Position numbers and translations under genes: made by a program. The notes beneath the pieces are model-generated. The model made no database searches and was not told the DNA's origin. It saw nothing but the letters and a program-made list of their open reading frames with translations. A stretch of 64,000 bases of DNA from Homalodisca vitripennis (Eukaryota; Arthropoda; Insecta; Hemiptera; Cicadellidae): positions 66,068,001-66,132,000 of the forward strand of contig NC_060213.1 of assembly GCF_021130785.1 (NCBI RefSeq), read 5' to 3'. Positions 1-12,900 of the stretch are shown in pieces; the stretch's first letter is position 1, and each line of letters begins with the position of its first letter.

Positions 1-662
1 GTATTAAATGAAGCTTGTGGCTGTCGTTTTTATAAGTTTATAAATAGTGCTGTAACTATAGTGCAGTAGATATATACTGTCAGACATTTGGGAAAACTAT
101 AGAAGTAAACATTGGTTAGAGCCGACTGTACTGGCAGCCATCTTGGTTTTATTCATATAAGAACAATGTTAAATTTAAAACACTATTAGGAGAATATTTT
201 TAGTCGTTGAACTTCGAGAGATGTCTCATTTTAATGTCGTCATAATATGCACTTAAAGGAATTTGAGTTTTTTCGACTGTAATCGTTCATAAAGCTTCTT
301 TATATTGAAATCTATACATTCACAAGAAATAGAATCAAACCAGTTTCGATTCGTATTAATTATATATTTACAATTACATACTTCCCATAATTATTGGACC
401 ACAAGTAAGGGCATAAAACTGTTTGATGTTTAGCATTTTGCTGTGGGATAAACACGGGTGATTCTTAAATAATGAAGAATATCGTGTAGAAGTTGTTTCT
501 TGCTTAGAGTCAACTTTATTTTAATTACAATTTGGGACATTAAAAGAAAACTTGCTGTTATTGACTTATATTTTTAAACTTCTAGTAATAGTCTAGTAGT
601 CTATAGTCTTCACAGCTTTGGTGTTACAATCCTTCCTATAACTTATCACGATATTGTTACAG
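1..662. other. AT-rich non-coding DNA upstream of the kelch exon
   Basis: No coding signal, repeat or RNA gene is recognised. Its last bases form the splice acceptor region of the following exon: a moderately pyrimidine-rich stretch ending in TTACAG at 657-662. It is probably intron. Confidence 0.5.
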
Positions 663-820
663 AGGAGAGTCGCTGGGAACTGCTGAAGCCAGGTGGTGAC
701 TGTCCACCATGTCTGCAAGAGCATTCAGCCGTCGCCTACCGCGAGTGTATTTACGTCTTCGGCGGCGAACTGGGCTTCTCCGCCGGCAACGAGACGCCCC
801 TTTGGGTCTACAACATCAAG
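663..820 (+). CDS. Internal exon of a kelch-repeat protein (partial gene)
   Basis: This is a GC-richer 158-base block bounded by an AG acceptor (661-662) and a GTAAGC donor (821-826). In the frame ending with a full codon before the donor it is open throughout and encodes a stretch containing EHSAVAYRECIYVFGGELGF. The pattern of a hydrophobic H-x-AV-Y start followed by YVFGG is the signature of a kelch blade, part of a beta-propeller used for protein binding. Upstream residues are WELLKPGGDCPPC and downstream ones WVYNIK, which fit the strand that ends one blade and starts the next. Other exons are not visible in the window, so the following intron must be very long or the gene ends nearby through exons I did not recognise. 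The exact kelch protein cannot be named. An overlapping ATG-initiated frame at 709-945 runs through the donor and is a shadow. Confidence 0.75.
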
Positions 821-3800
821 GTAAGCTTTCTCATTTTTCTTCCAGAGACGTCCTTGGTAGACCTAAAAAATTAAGTATAGAGGGTTGGAAAGCTCGAAAT
901 GTCAGAGTGGCTTCGATTCTTACCAAGGCGACATCGTTAGTTTAATACAACAATCAAACATGGATGTAGTAGGTTATAACGATAGATAAAAATTTATTCC
1001 TATCTATGGTTATTACTAAGCTGTCACATGCCCCTATCTCTGTTATTGTCGCACAAAGGAAAACCTAGACTCAGTGGCGCCACCGGGCAGTCTTTCACTT
1101 CAGTTAATATTCCCCAGCGGTTTCCCCAATAGCTACCAATCTGCAATGTCTGTATCGTTAAATTTGACATCTTCTGGTTGGGTATGGTTATTAGTTTGGG
1201 CATTTTAGACCTTGAAAAGATTAAATTGATTCATTATGGAGGATTTAGTTTATAAAATCTGTATGGAAATCTTACTGAAGTATCTCTTTGCAGCCATCTC
1301 CTTTTCTGTTTTATTAATAAATAAAAATAACCTAACCGCATTTTACACACTTTTTCAGATAAAACTTTTTTATATACAAAAAATTCTGAAATTATTTTTT
1401 ATGTACGTACTGTAAATATATTTACGTGTCTTAAATTATAATATATCCAGATAATATTCCGATTTTTTTCTCTTTACTGATTTTAAGATGTCTCTAAATT
1501 TTGCCTAAAACACCCCTGCAACATAATAATATTGCGTGGAGTATAAATATTTTTATTGGCATTAGGAGCAACCATAAAGGCTGTTACAAAAGTTTTAATA
1601 ACTCAAATGATCCTTACTGAAAACCGACTCCACGACCTGAAAGTTAATTCAGGGGTGATTCCGAAAATGAGGATTTATTCCTATTCGTGACTCTCAGGAA
1701 TGGATGACATTTTCACAGAGGATGACTGTGAAGTCTCTTTAATACTGTAAGGGAATGCTTGCGATACAGCGGGCAACAGCTAGCTGAATAATGAGGGACA
1801 TTTACTATTTAGTGAGTGAATACATGTAGGGAGGACTGAATGTGCGTGTTGGTTTTCTTCGAGTGAAAGGGATGCAAGCAACAATGTCATACAGGATTTC
1901 AAAGAGCAGAACAAGGGTGGAAATATGTGGAGGCTGTTATTGTTCGGGAGGGGAGGAGGGAGGGACTCATTTGTCACACGGAGCTAGGATCAGTGTTTTA
2001 TCAGAGCTGATGTAATGTTCGCAGAGACCCGAGCAGAAACGTAATAAATGTTTCAGAATTGTAAAAATGCTAGCAGCGGAACAACATTTGATATAATTCT
2101 TTACACAGAGTGATAATAATTTTCAAATGTTTCGTGATACAGTATTAAAATATTATTATTTTCAGTTTGAATTCATTAAAATAAAAAAAAAAAACATTGG
2201 TAGTATATACTTGGTGGATATGCATATCTAAACATTCAGATATTTGATTTTCTACATAATGAAACTGACGTTTACTGATAAGTTTGGATTCAGGCATTTT
2301 TATTTCTGAATTTGAGTTATTAACATGCATTTGTTTACCAACCTTGAGCTTCTTGTATAATACTAATTATTATAAATGTTTATTCAGGCATGTAAAAGGT
2401 GAACAAATGAAATATATACTGTCGATTACGTAATCAGCTATTTTACGCAAGAGAATATTTATATTATATATTTCAGATGAAATTTGTCGCTTTTTCTTCT
2501 TTATGAATGTTTTATTTTTATTTATATGATTTTTTTTAATTTTCATTTAAAGTGTGTTACACTGGATCTATAATGTCAGTGTCAACATTAACCTTATATT
2601 TAATGCAGATTATTAGAAAACCAAAGAAAATTTCACAAAAAGAGAGGTCTAAATAGTAAATAGTAGTAACTACATTTAGTTAATATTACTCTAGAGTAAT
2701 TGCTTTCACAATTTTAGGTGTATTCGTGAAATAAAGAAATTCTTAATTATTGATAAACGATGATGTTATTTTCAATGCAGAACTCCCGACCACCAAAAAC
2801 AGTGATGACGCCGTCAGTTGTTGACGTCAGATCTGTCGTTTTGTCGGTCGACAGAAAATTGCTTAATGCATGTCATTAATTAATATTGTAATTTATGCAA
2901 ACGGAACTCGTTATCAACTTGATTTGTGATTTATGAAGAGATTTAACTGACAAATAATTTGTGATTTATATTTTAGAAGCTTTAATTTCATGAAAATTAT
3001 ACGAGTATCACATTTATGTTTTTTTTTTAGTTGAATTGTAGTTTGGTAGATTAAAATTAACAAAATTAAGCCTATTTTTAAAGTTCATTTAGACTATTAT
3101 TGATTTGATGGGACAGTACGATTACAAAATGTGTCACGTTTATCGCGTCCAGTTAAAAAATTAGGTACTTTCAGTTGTATATTTTCTAGAACAATTTACA
3201 AAATATTTTCTAGAACATTTATCATAAATTATAAACCACTTTAGAGTAAATTTGGCTACAATAGACTATATGGGTGCCTCATTAGCACAGTTTTATATCC
3301 AGTTTGGTTGTTTACAACTTTCGGTGCTATCGGACGATATCATTTAGTGTAGTTTGCAATTGCATCTATTTTTAACTTTCCGTTAATCACTTTGTATATT
3401 TTAATACAAAGGAACGAGTAAGACCATTTTTCATAAAGGTTTTGCTCAAATTAATTTTACAATAGATAAAATATCGATATATTGATAAAAAGACCACATG
3501 GTGACTACAATAAATTTAATTTTCTATTACGTATTTTGTGTAGGCCTATTACTATTTTCTGCATGGTTTTATTAAAACATTTGCAACTATATCCATAAAT
3601 TGGAGTACATGATTAGCTTCCATTAATAACAATTAATTTTCAAAAATTTCTGTTTCGAAGTATTGGATGAAAGGGAATGTGTTTTAAGTTACTCTTGTGT
3701 AATAATTTGGTCTCAAATGTAATAATTTGGTAATCAATTGCTAAATTTGGACATATTGGCGATAGCTCCGAAAGGAAAGACTAGCTTATATATTTACCGT

Positions 3801-4740
3801 GTACATTTATTAAAAGAAAAAGAAAGTAAATGGATTCAATTAAAAAAATGGTTTAATAAGAGACCAATTTAAGATTCTCTCTACCACATTAGCTCAAAAC
3901 ATTAATTACCATATTAAAAAAGAAAAGTGTTAATAAAGGCACAGCAATTAGAAGGCAGCAGACTGATGTCTCACTTCAACACAGTTTTCATGAATGTTCT
4001 TTGTCTTCATTGAATAATTAAGTACTTTAAAATCCAAGCAACGTTTAAAAATGGTTTATTTATTCCTCCCAATTACTTTTACAATTGTTCTCAATGAAGT
4101 AACATTACATAAATGAGAACAGTGTCATAATTATGTTTTAAATGTTGCTTCACATACATATACTGCTTCCGAAAGATGCTACTACAACTTTTTACCACGC
4201 CGAGTACGCGACTGTGGATTTTCCCCTATGTTTGTAATTTATGATGTCTTCGTGTGCGATTTATTTATTGTGTGGTTAGAAGATTGCAAAGCTTTTGGAT
4301 TTCCCTTCTCTTAGTCATTTACCATTTCTAATGTTTGGAAAAGCTAGTAGATTTTTCCTTCTCTTTGTCATTTATTATTTATAGTTTCGTACTTGCAAGA
4401 TTGTAAAGCTTTTTTATACGTCACAATTTCTGGTCGTTACAGTTTTCCACCTTCGAAATACATAAAAGTGAATTTTGTGACCGTTATGTCCTTAATTGCG
4501 TGAAAACTGTTAGACTATAGTACGTCATTGTTAGACGGACAATTTTTACCTGAGAACGAATCTTAAAGTTTCCGCTTCATCAATTTAGTCGAATTCTGAT
4601 TCCCGATTCCCAAGCCAAGCTGATTAGCGATTTGGGATTGTGTTCTATTTATTTAAATTTAATCGAGTCCCAAGAAATCCATTCATTATATTAACACTTA
4701 TTGTACATGCCCAATGCCGTATTTACATCTGCCATGTATC
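821..4740. other. AT-rich intron-like DNA
   Basis: No supported gene. A good acceptor-like site (TTTTCAATGCAG, ending 2780) is followed by a short open stretch with CpG dinucleotides and one perfect CRE-type palindrome TGACGTCA at 2822-2829; this could be a rare exon or a regulatory patch but is not convincing. The rest is unstructured AT-rich sequence. Confidence 0.5.
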
Positions 4741-4779
4741 GAAGACTGCTGCCTATGTAATACAACGTTGTCCTGAAAC

Positions 4780-4990
4780 TAATCCCAATGGTACAGTATA
4801 GCGGGTACAACGGTTATCGCAAGATAACCGAGTCAAGCAACATCGAGCGTGGCTGCTGCTTGGATGGATGACCGCTGATGATCCTGTTCTTGCAAGCGGC
4901 TGGCCTACCCGGCCGCTGGCGATGATTTGAAACCCGTTGGCCCCCAAGATGTGTTAGAAAGACTTCTTAGCCCAAACTTCGCCTGGAAAA
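4780..4990 (+). repeat. 5S rRNA-derived SINE (SINE3-like) copy
   Basis: Bases about 4,805-4,875 match the internal pol III promoter and body of 5S rRNA. A box-A-like GAGTCAAGCAACATCGAGC, an intermediate-element-like CTGCTTGG and a C-box-like GATGGATGACCGC occur in the correct order and spacing. A 5S gene should end within about 50 bases of the C box with a sequence complementary to its start; here an unrelated GC-rich tail (CGGCTGGCCTACCCGGCCGCTGG) follows instead, which argues for a 5S-headed SINE rather than a functional 5S gene. Family knowledge: SINE3 elements have 5S-derived heads. Mutations in box A suggest an old copy. Confidence 0.7.
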
Positions 4991-6010
4991 TAATACATAA
5001 TTTTCAAATTGTTTTTAAACAGATGTTTACAGAATCATGATGCTATTCGTAAGACTGTGACGGCGGCTTTGTCTAATAATTATTCTATTGTGCAGTAGTT
5101 AGACATTGACGATGATTTTATGGTAGGTATACGAATTAGGATTTTAGGGATTGACAAATTGTTTTCTTTTACGGCTTAAAATTTGTATCTTTTATTACAT
5201 ATAGATTTGTGTTTATAAATAAAATACTGCTTAACAAAAATTCGTTGTACAAATAAAAAAACTTGTTATTTGTTTGCCATATTTCGTATGCATACAGTTA
5301 GTAAAACTCAACATTTTTTCCTTCGGTCTGATACCAAAATGCCCTTAAAAACTTCCGAACTCCAGATAAGATATCTTAAAGTGTTGACAAATAATTTTTT
5401 AAAATGAAAAACGAAAAATCTTATTAAAAACATCGTTAACAGAAGGCAAATTGCACCACCGAATGGAGGTACGAGGTACGTTCTTCACTTCTTTCCTTAC
5501 GTCTTTCCATCCGTTTTCCTGCTTATTGCGTTTACGTTGTCAGCAATGTAAATTGTTTCTTTTACTTAATACCAATTACTCATTTCATATATAATGTGTT
5601 ACTTCTAGAATATACAAAATCATAAATATTTCCATAAAATAAAAGAAGGAGTAGCCCACGCAGTAATCTATCTCATATAAAACTTTAATAGGTAGCGTAA
5701 CTTCTTCGTAAATCATAAATACTGTTTCTCAAATCCATTTCACGTTTTAATCGAAAAAAGAATACTTTGTCTGAAACACAGAAAATCTATATGTTGGAAT
5801 GTCACTGTAAGAATTCTACAGTATCACTATACAAAAGTAGTTAAAATAAATATGAAAAAAATTATCAAAATTAAATTGTGGCAATTACGTAACAAAATAT
5901 AGCAAGACAGATATAAATATATTTTTTCAATTAAGAAAAACGATATTGATTTTCCATATGCCAAATTTATCTTTATAATGTAAGAATAACCCAAAACACC
6001 AATGTACCTG
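4991..6010. other. AT-rich spacer
   Basis: No gene, RNA or repeat recognised; leads into the 100-bp satellite. Confidence 0.5.
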
Positions 6011-6013
6011 TAG

Positions 6014-8345
6014 ACACTGAAGCGCAGACAGACGCACGTTCAGACAATATAATCAATGGCTGGCACCGCGCCTCGCCGGTGGTTAGCAATGATGTACTAC
6101 ACAGGACAGCGAAACGCCGAACCGCAGACAGACGCACGTTCAGTCAATATAATCAATGGCTGGTAGTGCACCTCGCCGGTGATTAGCAATGATGTACTAC
6201 ACAGGACAGCGAAACGCCGAACCGCAGACAGACGCACGTTCAGTCAATATAATCAATGGCTGGTAGTGCACCTCGCCGGTGATTAGCAATGTTGTACTAC
6301 ACAGGACAGCGAAACGCCGAACCGCAGACAGACGCACGTTCAGTCAATATAATCAATGGCTGGTAGTGCACCTCGCCGGTGATTAGCAATGATGTACTAC
6401 ACAGGACAGCGAAACGCCGAACCGCAGACAGACGCACGTTCAGTCAATATAATCAATGGCTGGTAGTGCACCTCGCCGGTGATTAGCAATGTTGTACTAC
6501 ACAGGACAGCGAAACGCCGAACCGCAGACAGACGCACGTTCAGTCAATATAATCAATGGCTGGTAGTGCACCTCGCCGGTGATTAGCAATGTTGTACTAC
6601 ACAGGACAGCGAAACGCCGAACCGCAGACAGACGCACGTTCAGACAATATAATCAATGGCTGGCACCGCGCCTCGCCGGTGGTTAGCAATGATGTACTAC
6701 ACAGGACAGCGAAACGCCGAACCGCAGACAGACGCACGTTCAGTCAATATAATCAATGGCTGGTAGTGCACCTCGCCGGTGATTAGCAATGTTGTACTAC
6801 ACAGGACAGCGAAACGCCGAACCGCAGACAGACGCACGTTCAGTCAATATAATCAATGGCTGGTAGTGCACCTCGCCGGTGATTAGCAATGATGTACTAC
6901 ACAGGACAGCGAAACGCCGAACCGCAGACAGACGCACGTTCAGTCAATATAATCAATGGCTGGTAGTGCACCTCGCCGGTGATTAGCAATGTTGTACTAC
7001 ACAGGACAGCGAAACGCCGAACCGCAGACAGACGCACGTTCAGTCAATATAATCAATGGCTGGCAGTGCGCCACGCCGCTGGTGGTTAGCAATGATGTAC
7101 TACTACACAGGACAGCGAAACGCCGAACCGCACACAGACGCACGTTCAGTCAATATAATCAATGGCTGGTAGTGCACCTCGCCGGTGATTAGCAATGTTG
7201 TACTACACAGGACAGCGAAACGCCGAACCGCAGACAGACGCACGTTCAGTCAATATAATCAATGGCTGGTAGTGCACCTCGCCGGTGATTAGCAATGTTG
7301 TACTACACAGGACAGCGAAACGCCGAACCGCAGACAGACGCACGTTCAGTCAATATAATCAATGGCTGGTAGTGCACCTCGCCGGTGATTAGCAATGTTG
7401 TACTACACAGGACAGCGAAACGCCGAACCGCAGACAGACGCACGTTCAGTCAATATAATCAATGGCTGGTAGTGCACCTCGCCGGTGATTAGCAATGTTG
7501 TACTACACAGGACAGCGAAACGCCGAACCGCAGACAGACGCACGTTCAGTCAATATAATCAATGGCTGGTAGTGCACCTCGCCGGTGATTAGCAATGTTG
7601 TACTACACAGGACAGCGAAACGCCGAACCGCAGACAGACGCACGTTCAGTCAATATAATCAATGGCTGGCAGTGCGCCACGCCGCTGGTGGTTAGCAATG
7701 ATGTACTACACAGGACAGCGAAACGCCGAACCGCAGACAGACGCACGCACGTTCAGTCAATATAATCAATGGCTGGTAGTGCACCTCGCCGGTGATTAGC
7801 AATGATGTACTACACAGGACAGCGAAACTCCGAACCGCAGACAGACGCACGTTCAGTCAATATAATCAATGGATGGTAGTGCACCTCGCCGGTGATTAGC
7901 AATGATGTACTACACAGGACAGCGAAACTCCGAACCGCAGACAGACGCACGTTCAGTCAATATAATCAATGGATGGTAGTGCACCTCGCCGGTGATTAAC
8001 AATGTTGTACTACACAGGACAGCGAAAACGCCGAACCGCAGACAGACGCACGTTCAGTCAATATAATCAATGGCTGGCAGTGCGCCACGCCGTCGGTGGT
8101 TAGCAATGATGTACTACACAGGACAGCGAAACGCCGAACCGAAAACAGACGCACGTTCAGTTAATATAATCAATGGCTGGCAGTGCGCCACGCCGGTAGT
8201 TAGCAATGATGTACTACACAGGACAGCGAAACGCCGAACCGAAAACAGACGCACGTTCAGTTAATACAATCAATGGCTGGCAGTGCACCTGACCGTGGTT
8301 AACAACTATGTATCGACCGCACAGGGCTATGACACGCTGATGCGC
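6014..8345. repeat. 100-bp satellite array, sub-family a (about 23 units)
   Basis: Units repeat every 100 bases and are marked by ACGCACGTTCAGTCAATATA, then AATCAATGGCTGGTAGTGCA, then GTACTACACAGGACAGCGAAA. Several units carry a GGCTGGCACCGCG or GGCAGTGCGCCACGCCG variant, showing mixed sub-types. Copies are nearly identical, so the array is young or homogenised. It is much richer in CpG than its surroundings. The short open frames that cross it are repeats of the unit, not genes. Confidence 0.97.
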
Positions 8346-9055
8346 AGACATACATCTAGATACTTTTGCAGGATATGAGGTTGCAGCGTTTTATAGCCGA
8401 GAACACCCATCTAGGGGTGTTTCTTGCATACTGGTGAAGCAAGGTGTGCAATATAGCTCGGAATCTCGACTTTGTGACCTTAGTGTACCTTTCAGTTTTG
8501 AATGTTGTGCTGTCACAATTAAGCTTGTTTTTTCTGATAGGATTGTGGTGGCTGCAGTGTACCGATCTCCTAGTTCCAGCATTGATTCTTTCATTGATGC
8601 GTTTGAATCGCTTGTTGATGGTCATGCTCGGGGTTTTAACAGTCTCTGAGCGTGTGGCGACTTCAATGTTGATTTTCTGAGGGACTCAAGGGAGAGGAAA
8701 CCGTTTCCGGATGTCGTTAACTCAGCTAATGGAAATTTAAATATTACCTGTCCTACCAGAATAGATGGTCGTGGTTCCAGGACATGTATTGATAACATTA
8801 TAACCTTCTTCAAAGAGTTTCAGTCACAATCGCATGTTTTTGAAACGGGACTTTCTGACCATCTGGCCCAGCTGATTGTGTTATCTCCCATTTCACCTCG
8901 TCAGTCTTCGACTGTTGAAATGAAGTTTCGAATGATAAATGGTGAAAACATTCATATTCTTAATTCCTGTCTCCAGCATGAAAATTGGGTGGATGTCATT
9001 GAAGCTCCTGATTGTAATACGACATTTAAGTAATTTTTAAATACCTTCCTTCGTT
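8346..9055 (+). pseudogene. Non-LTR retrotransposon APE-type endonuclease fragment
   Basis: From about 8,353 the plus strand is open to a stop at 8,647, then continues in a shifted frame to a stop at 9,031. The first part contains VVAAVYRSPSS, the second GDFNVDFL, then TCIDNI and LSDHLAQLI. These are the middle and C-terminal motifs of the apurinic-type endonuclease of jockey-like non-LTR elements, which nicks target DNA to prime reverse transcription. The N-terminal catalytic part and the reverse transcriptase are missing on either side. It is broken by a frameshift near 8,645-8,655. Both ends abut satellite directly, with no poly(A) tail seen. Confidence 0.8.
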
Positions 9056-9945
9056 TGTGGCAGTGCACCTGACCGTGGTTAGCAACTATGTACCGACCGC
9101 ACAGGGCTGCGAGCAGGCAGTGCACCTGACCGTGGTTAGCAACTATGTATCGACCGCACAGGGCTGCGAGACGCTGAAGCGCAGACAGGCACGTTCAGTT
9201 AATACAATCAATGGCTGGCAGTGCACCTGACCGTGGTTAGCAACTATGTACCGACCGCACAGGGCTGCGAGCAGGCAGTGCACCTGACCGTGGTTAGCAA
9301 CTATGTATCGACCGCACAGGGCTGCGAGACGCTGAAGCGCAGACAGGCACGTTCAGTTAATACAATCAATGGCTGGCAGTGCACCTGACCTTGGTTAGCA
9401 ACTATGTACCGACCGCACAGGGCTGCGAGACGCTGAAGCGCAGACAGGCACGTTCAGTTAATACAATCAATGGCTGGCAGTGCACCTGACCGTGGTTAGC
9501 AACTATGTACTGTGTATCGACCGCACAGGGCTGCGAGACGCCTGAAGCGCAGACAGGCACGTTCAGTTAATACAATCAATGGCTGGCAGTGCACCTGACC
9601 TTGGTTAGCAACTATGTACCGACCGCACAGGGCTGCGAGACGCTGAAGCGCAGACAGGCACGTTCAGTTAATACAATCAATGGCTGGCAGTGCACCTGAC
9701 CTTGGTTAGCAACTATGTACCGACCGCACAGGGCTGCGAGACGCTGAAGCGCAGACAGGCACGTTCAGTTAATACAATCAATGGCTGGCAGTGCACCTGA
9801 CCTTGGTTAGCAACTATGTACCGACCGCACAGGGCTGCGAGACGCTGAAGCGCAGACAGGCACGTTCAGTTAATACAATCAATGGCTGGCAGTGCACCTG
9901 ACCGTGGTTAGCAACTATGTACCGACCGCACAGGGCTGTGATCGC
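9056..9945. repeat. 100/101-bp satellite array, sub-family b
   Basis: Related to the upstream array but with its own consensus: GGCAGTGCACCTGACC, TGGTTAGCAACTATGTACC, GACCGCACAGGGCTGCGAGA, CGCTGAAGCGCAGACAGGC and ACGTTCAGTTAATACAATC. The period is about 101 bases with some half-length units (for example near 9,115 and 9,270). Sub-family b sequence also appears just before the endonuclease fragment (8,280-8,345), so the fragment lies inside b-type satellite. Confidence 0.95.
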
Positions 9946-12900
9946 ATCAATATCGAATTCATTACAGAGATTGGGCATCTGTACTGCATTTCATAACTCG
10001 TGAAATAAACTCTTATCCTGGCACTTAATTATTGCACTTCTCGTAATGCAAAGTGAATGTCTGTTAATAAAATGTCTTCCATATGTTGTTTGTGGCTGAC
10101 TTAAATATGAATATGTGAGAAGTATAAGCGACAAGAACGAAAATCGGCTACTGCTCCCACAGTCATTGTTTACTTAAAACGAATGATGTATTTATTATAC
10201 ACAATAACTAACACATAAGTACTGCAAAAAAATTTAATGACGAAAATTTGCAATCGTTAAATGTTTTAGCTATATTTTATTGCATAAACTAAGGGTTAAT
10301 ATATTAATATTTACGTTGACTTACATGTATGCTTGTGTTGAGTGTCAAATCCCAATAAGGGAAAGAGGGTGGTGGTGATTTCATTTAAATACCAATATTC
10401 TGAATGAAGATGTGGTTATGGGTAAATGTTTACTTATGGAAATATTCATATATTTAATTTTTGTACAAGTCCACACTTAGTACATATATTTATGCCTATT
10501 ATTCAAGAGGTAGGAAAGTTTTAATTTCTGTCTATATGTCCCAACGATTCCTTGAAAACGAAGTGACCTATAACGTTTGGCATGTAGCTTTTTCAGTATT
10601 TTTGTATAGCTAACAATGAATCCGATGATGAAGCTCGTCTATCCATGGAATTTGGCTGAGCGTCATCGTGACACTCAGTATGGTAGCATCATTCATCTTT
10701 TGTCTACCGGGGTTGTAAAAATCTCTTTTCCGTACAATTGTTTACCTGACTGTCTGACCGAATGAAATATCAAAAATGAAAACAGCTACAGCCTTGAAAG
10801 TTGGACGCAACCTCAGTGAAATCTGTTGCAGCGTGTGTTTTGGCGTACGCAACACGTGTTTTTTTTTTTTAAGATAATAAATGGTAACCACTGGAAAAAA
10901 CCATTTCCAATTGAAGAAAGGTGTCATATACTCGTATTTACGCAATTTTAAATTTATATAACGTCTACGAACCTGTAAACAATAAAATTTGAATGTCTTA
11001 GATGACCTACCAACTAAACATAGCGAGTTCGGATTTATCTACAAAGTGTCGGTTGTCACCTAGTATAATAAAATCCAATATTACATACAGTGTAAAAAAC
11101 AAAGAAGGTTCCATATTGCTTAAATGTTTAGGTTATTAGGTCAAATATAATATCTCTTATACAAATGTGAAGATCTGCTTAGTGTAGAAAACGTTTTTTA
11201 AATTTAAAATGCTGTAAAAATGTTCTTTTTTACTATCAATACCCTTATCAAAACTGAGTTTGATTTCCAAAAGTCGATATTTTGTCTTAAATGTGCTAAA
11301 AGTAAAATGGGAAAAATATTTTCTTAAGTATCAGTAATATTTTTACCTCAAGATATTTAGAGACCCACTCTGCTGCCACAGCGCTGTGTAAAATTGCATA
11401 TCTTGTGTGTACGGTATAGATGTAGATATACACTTTTAAGAACACAACAATGAAACAGGAAAGAATGTAAGTTAACAAGTAATCTTATTTGTAATATATA
11501 AAATAATAAAGATTAATTTGTTTTTAACGTATTAAAACAACAGAGTTTATAAGCTGTAGTAAAATGGTATGGACATTAAGTATGCAAAACCTGTAGTGTA
11601 AACTTTGTGAGTTAAGTTTTTGAAAGTAAAGTTACTCCGAAGAGAAAACTAAAATCATCCCACCTCAGCCATTACTGTCTCAGTTAATTTAAATACTATT
11701 AGGCGCCCTCTATTTAATCTGCATATTTTAACACGGCCAAGGCTTTTAAGGCTGTGAAACAACAAATGGCTAACCCACATAAGAGGAGAGCGGTATAATA
11801 GTCTTGCTTTGTGTTATTTCGCAAAAATTTATTTCCGTTTTATTATTGTTGCCATTACATTTATAATGTCAGAATTACTGCATTTATTGGAATTGAATGT
11901 GGGAAGTGTATTAAATGCAAGCCTAGGTTAATATTCATATCATTAGAAACATAAATATTACGGTATTTATTATCAGAAAATAATGCAGCAAACCACACTT
12001 CATATGCTGCATTCATTATAAAATGGCCACTGTTGAAAAGTGATAAATATTGAACCTCCTAACAGCCGTCATTTTGTATAGGATGAACATTTTAGGAATC
12101 GCTATCAGAAAATGGAACACTTGAGTATAGAAATTAGTAAAAGAAATTTTAATTAAATTTTCCGTGTCTCCACAATTTTACACAACCTGTATCTAAAACT
12201 TGCACTGAAGTCGAAAGATTTAATGTTAAAATTAAAAACTCAAGCAAATAAGGTATATTACTATTTTTGTTTTGTTTTAGAGCTGTTTTTGTTATTTTCT
12301 TGCAATATTATTATTTTACCCTTTCAAAGATTTCTGAGATATATAATACGAATATGTTTAAACATCTACCGTTTAAAACTGGATAATTGTTTTTGTGCAG
12401 CACGGTATCTTAGGTTATAGTAATATAAACTGGCTTAACACAAACAAATAGTTATAGTATGTTGAAATATGTTATAGTATTATAAAAATTACAATATTAG
12501 TTAAATGAATTTTAAATTTGTTTAAAAAGCACAAGAAGGCATACATGTAGACCTAATAAATGTTCACTATGTAAAATATATTCCCTGGGTTGTTTGTTGG
12601 AGAGTTTATGAAAAAGCTTGCATTTTACGTTAAAAATCTCCAAGGTTTTTTGAGGCGACCAATAATCATGGAGAGGTCTCACTCTTATGATTCAATTTCA
12701 GCTTAAACTGCAAAAAACATCTGAGAGGATATGTTCCAAATAGTCTTTTAACTAGAGCCATAATTCGGTAATTTATGATACATCAAGTAAATTTCCACCG
12801 AGTGCTTGTATGAAAATAACTATTCAACTCAAATTTATTTTACCCCATTAAGGTGCTCAAGAGTCTCAAATTTTTCATACTTCATTTATTCTGGCAATCT

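Noticed and set aside
709..945. Open frame of 78 codons starting inside the kelch exon
   Set aside because: It is out of frame with the kelch reading and runs through a good splice donor at 821.
2781..2880. Possible exon after a good splice acceptor
   Set aside because: The open stretch is only about 32 codons, has no kelch similarity and no donor; kept only as a note.
4805..4900. Functional 5S rRNA gene
   Set aside because: Internal boxes are mutated and the 3' part is replaced by an unrelated GC-rich tail, so a SINE fits better.
6589..8264. Several open frames of 60-70 codons in the 100-bp satellite
   Set aside because: Repeated translations of the satellite unit; the period is not a multiple of three and frames close quickly.
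6014..9945. CRISPR-like regular repeats
   Set aside because: The units are contiguous satellites without unique spacers, in a eukaryotic context.
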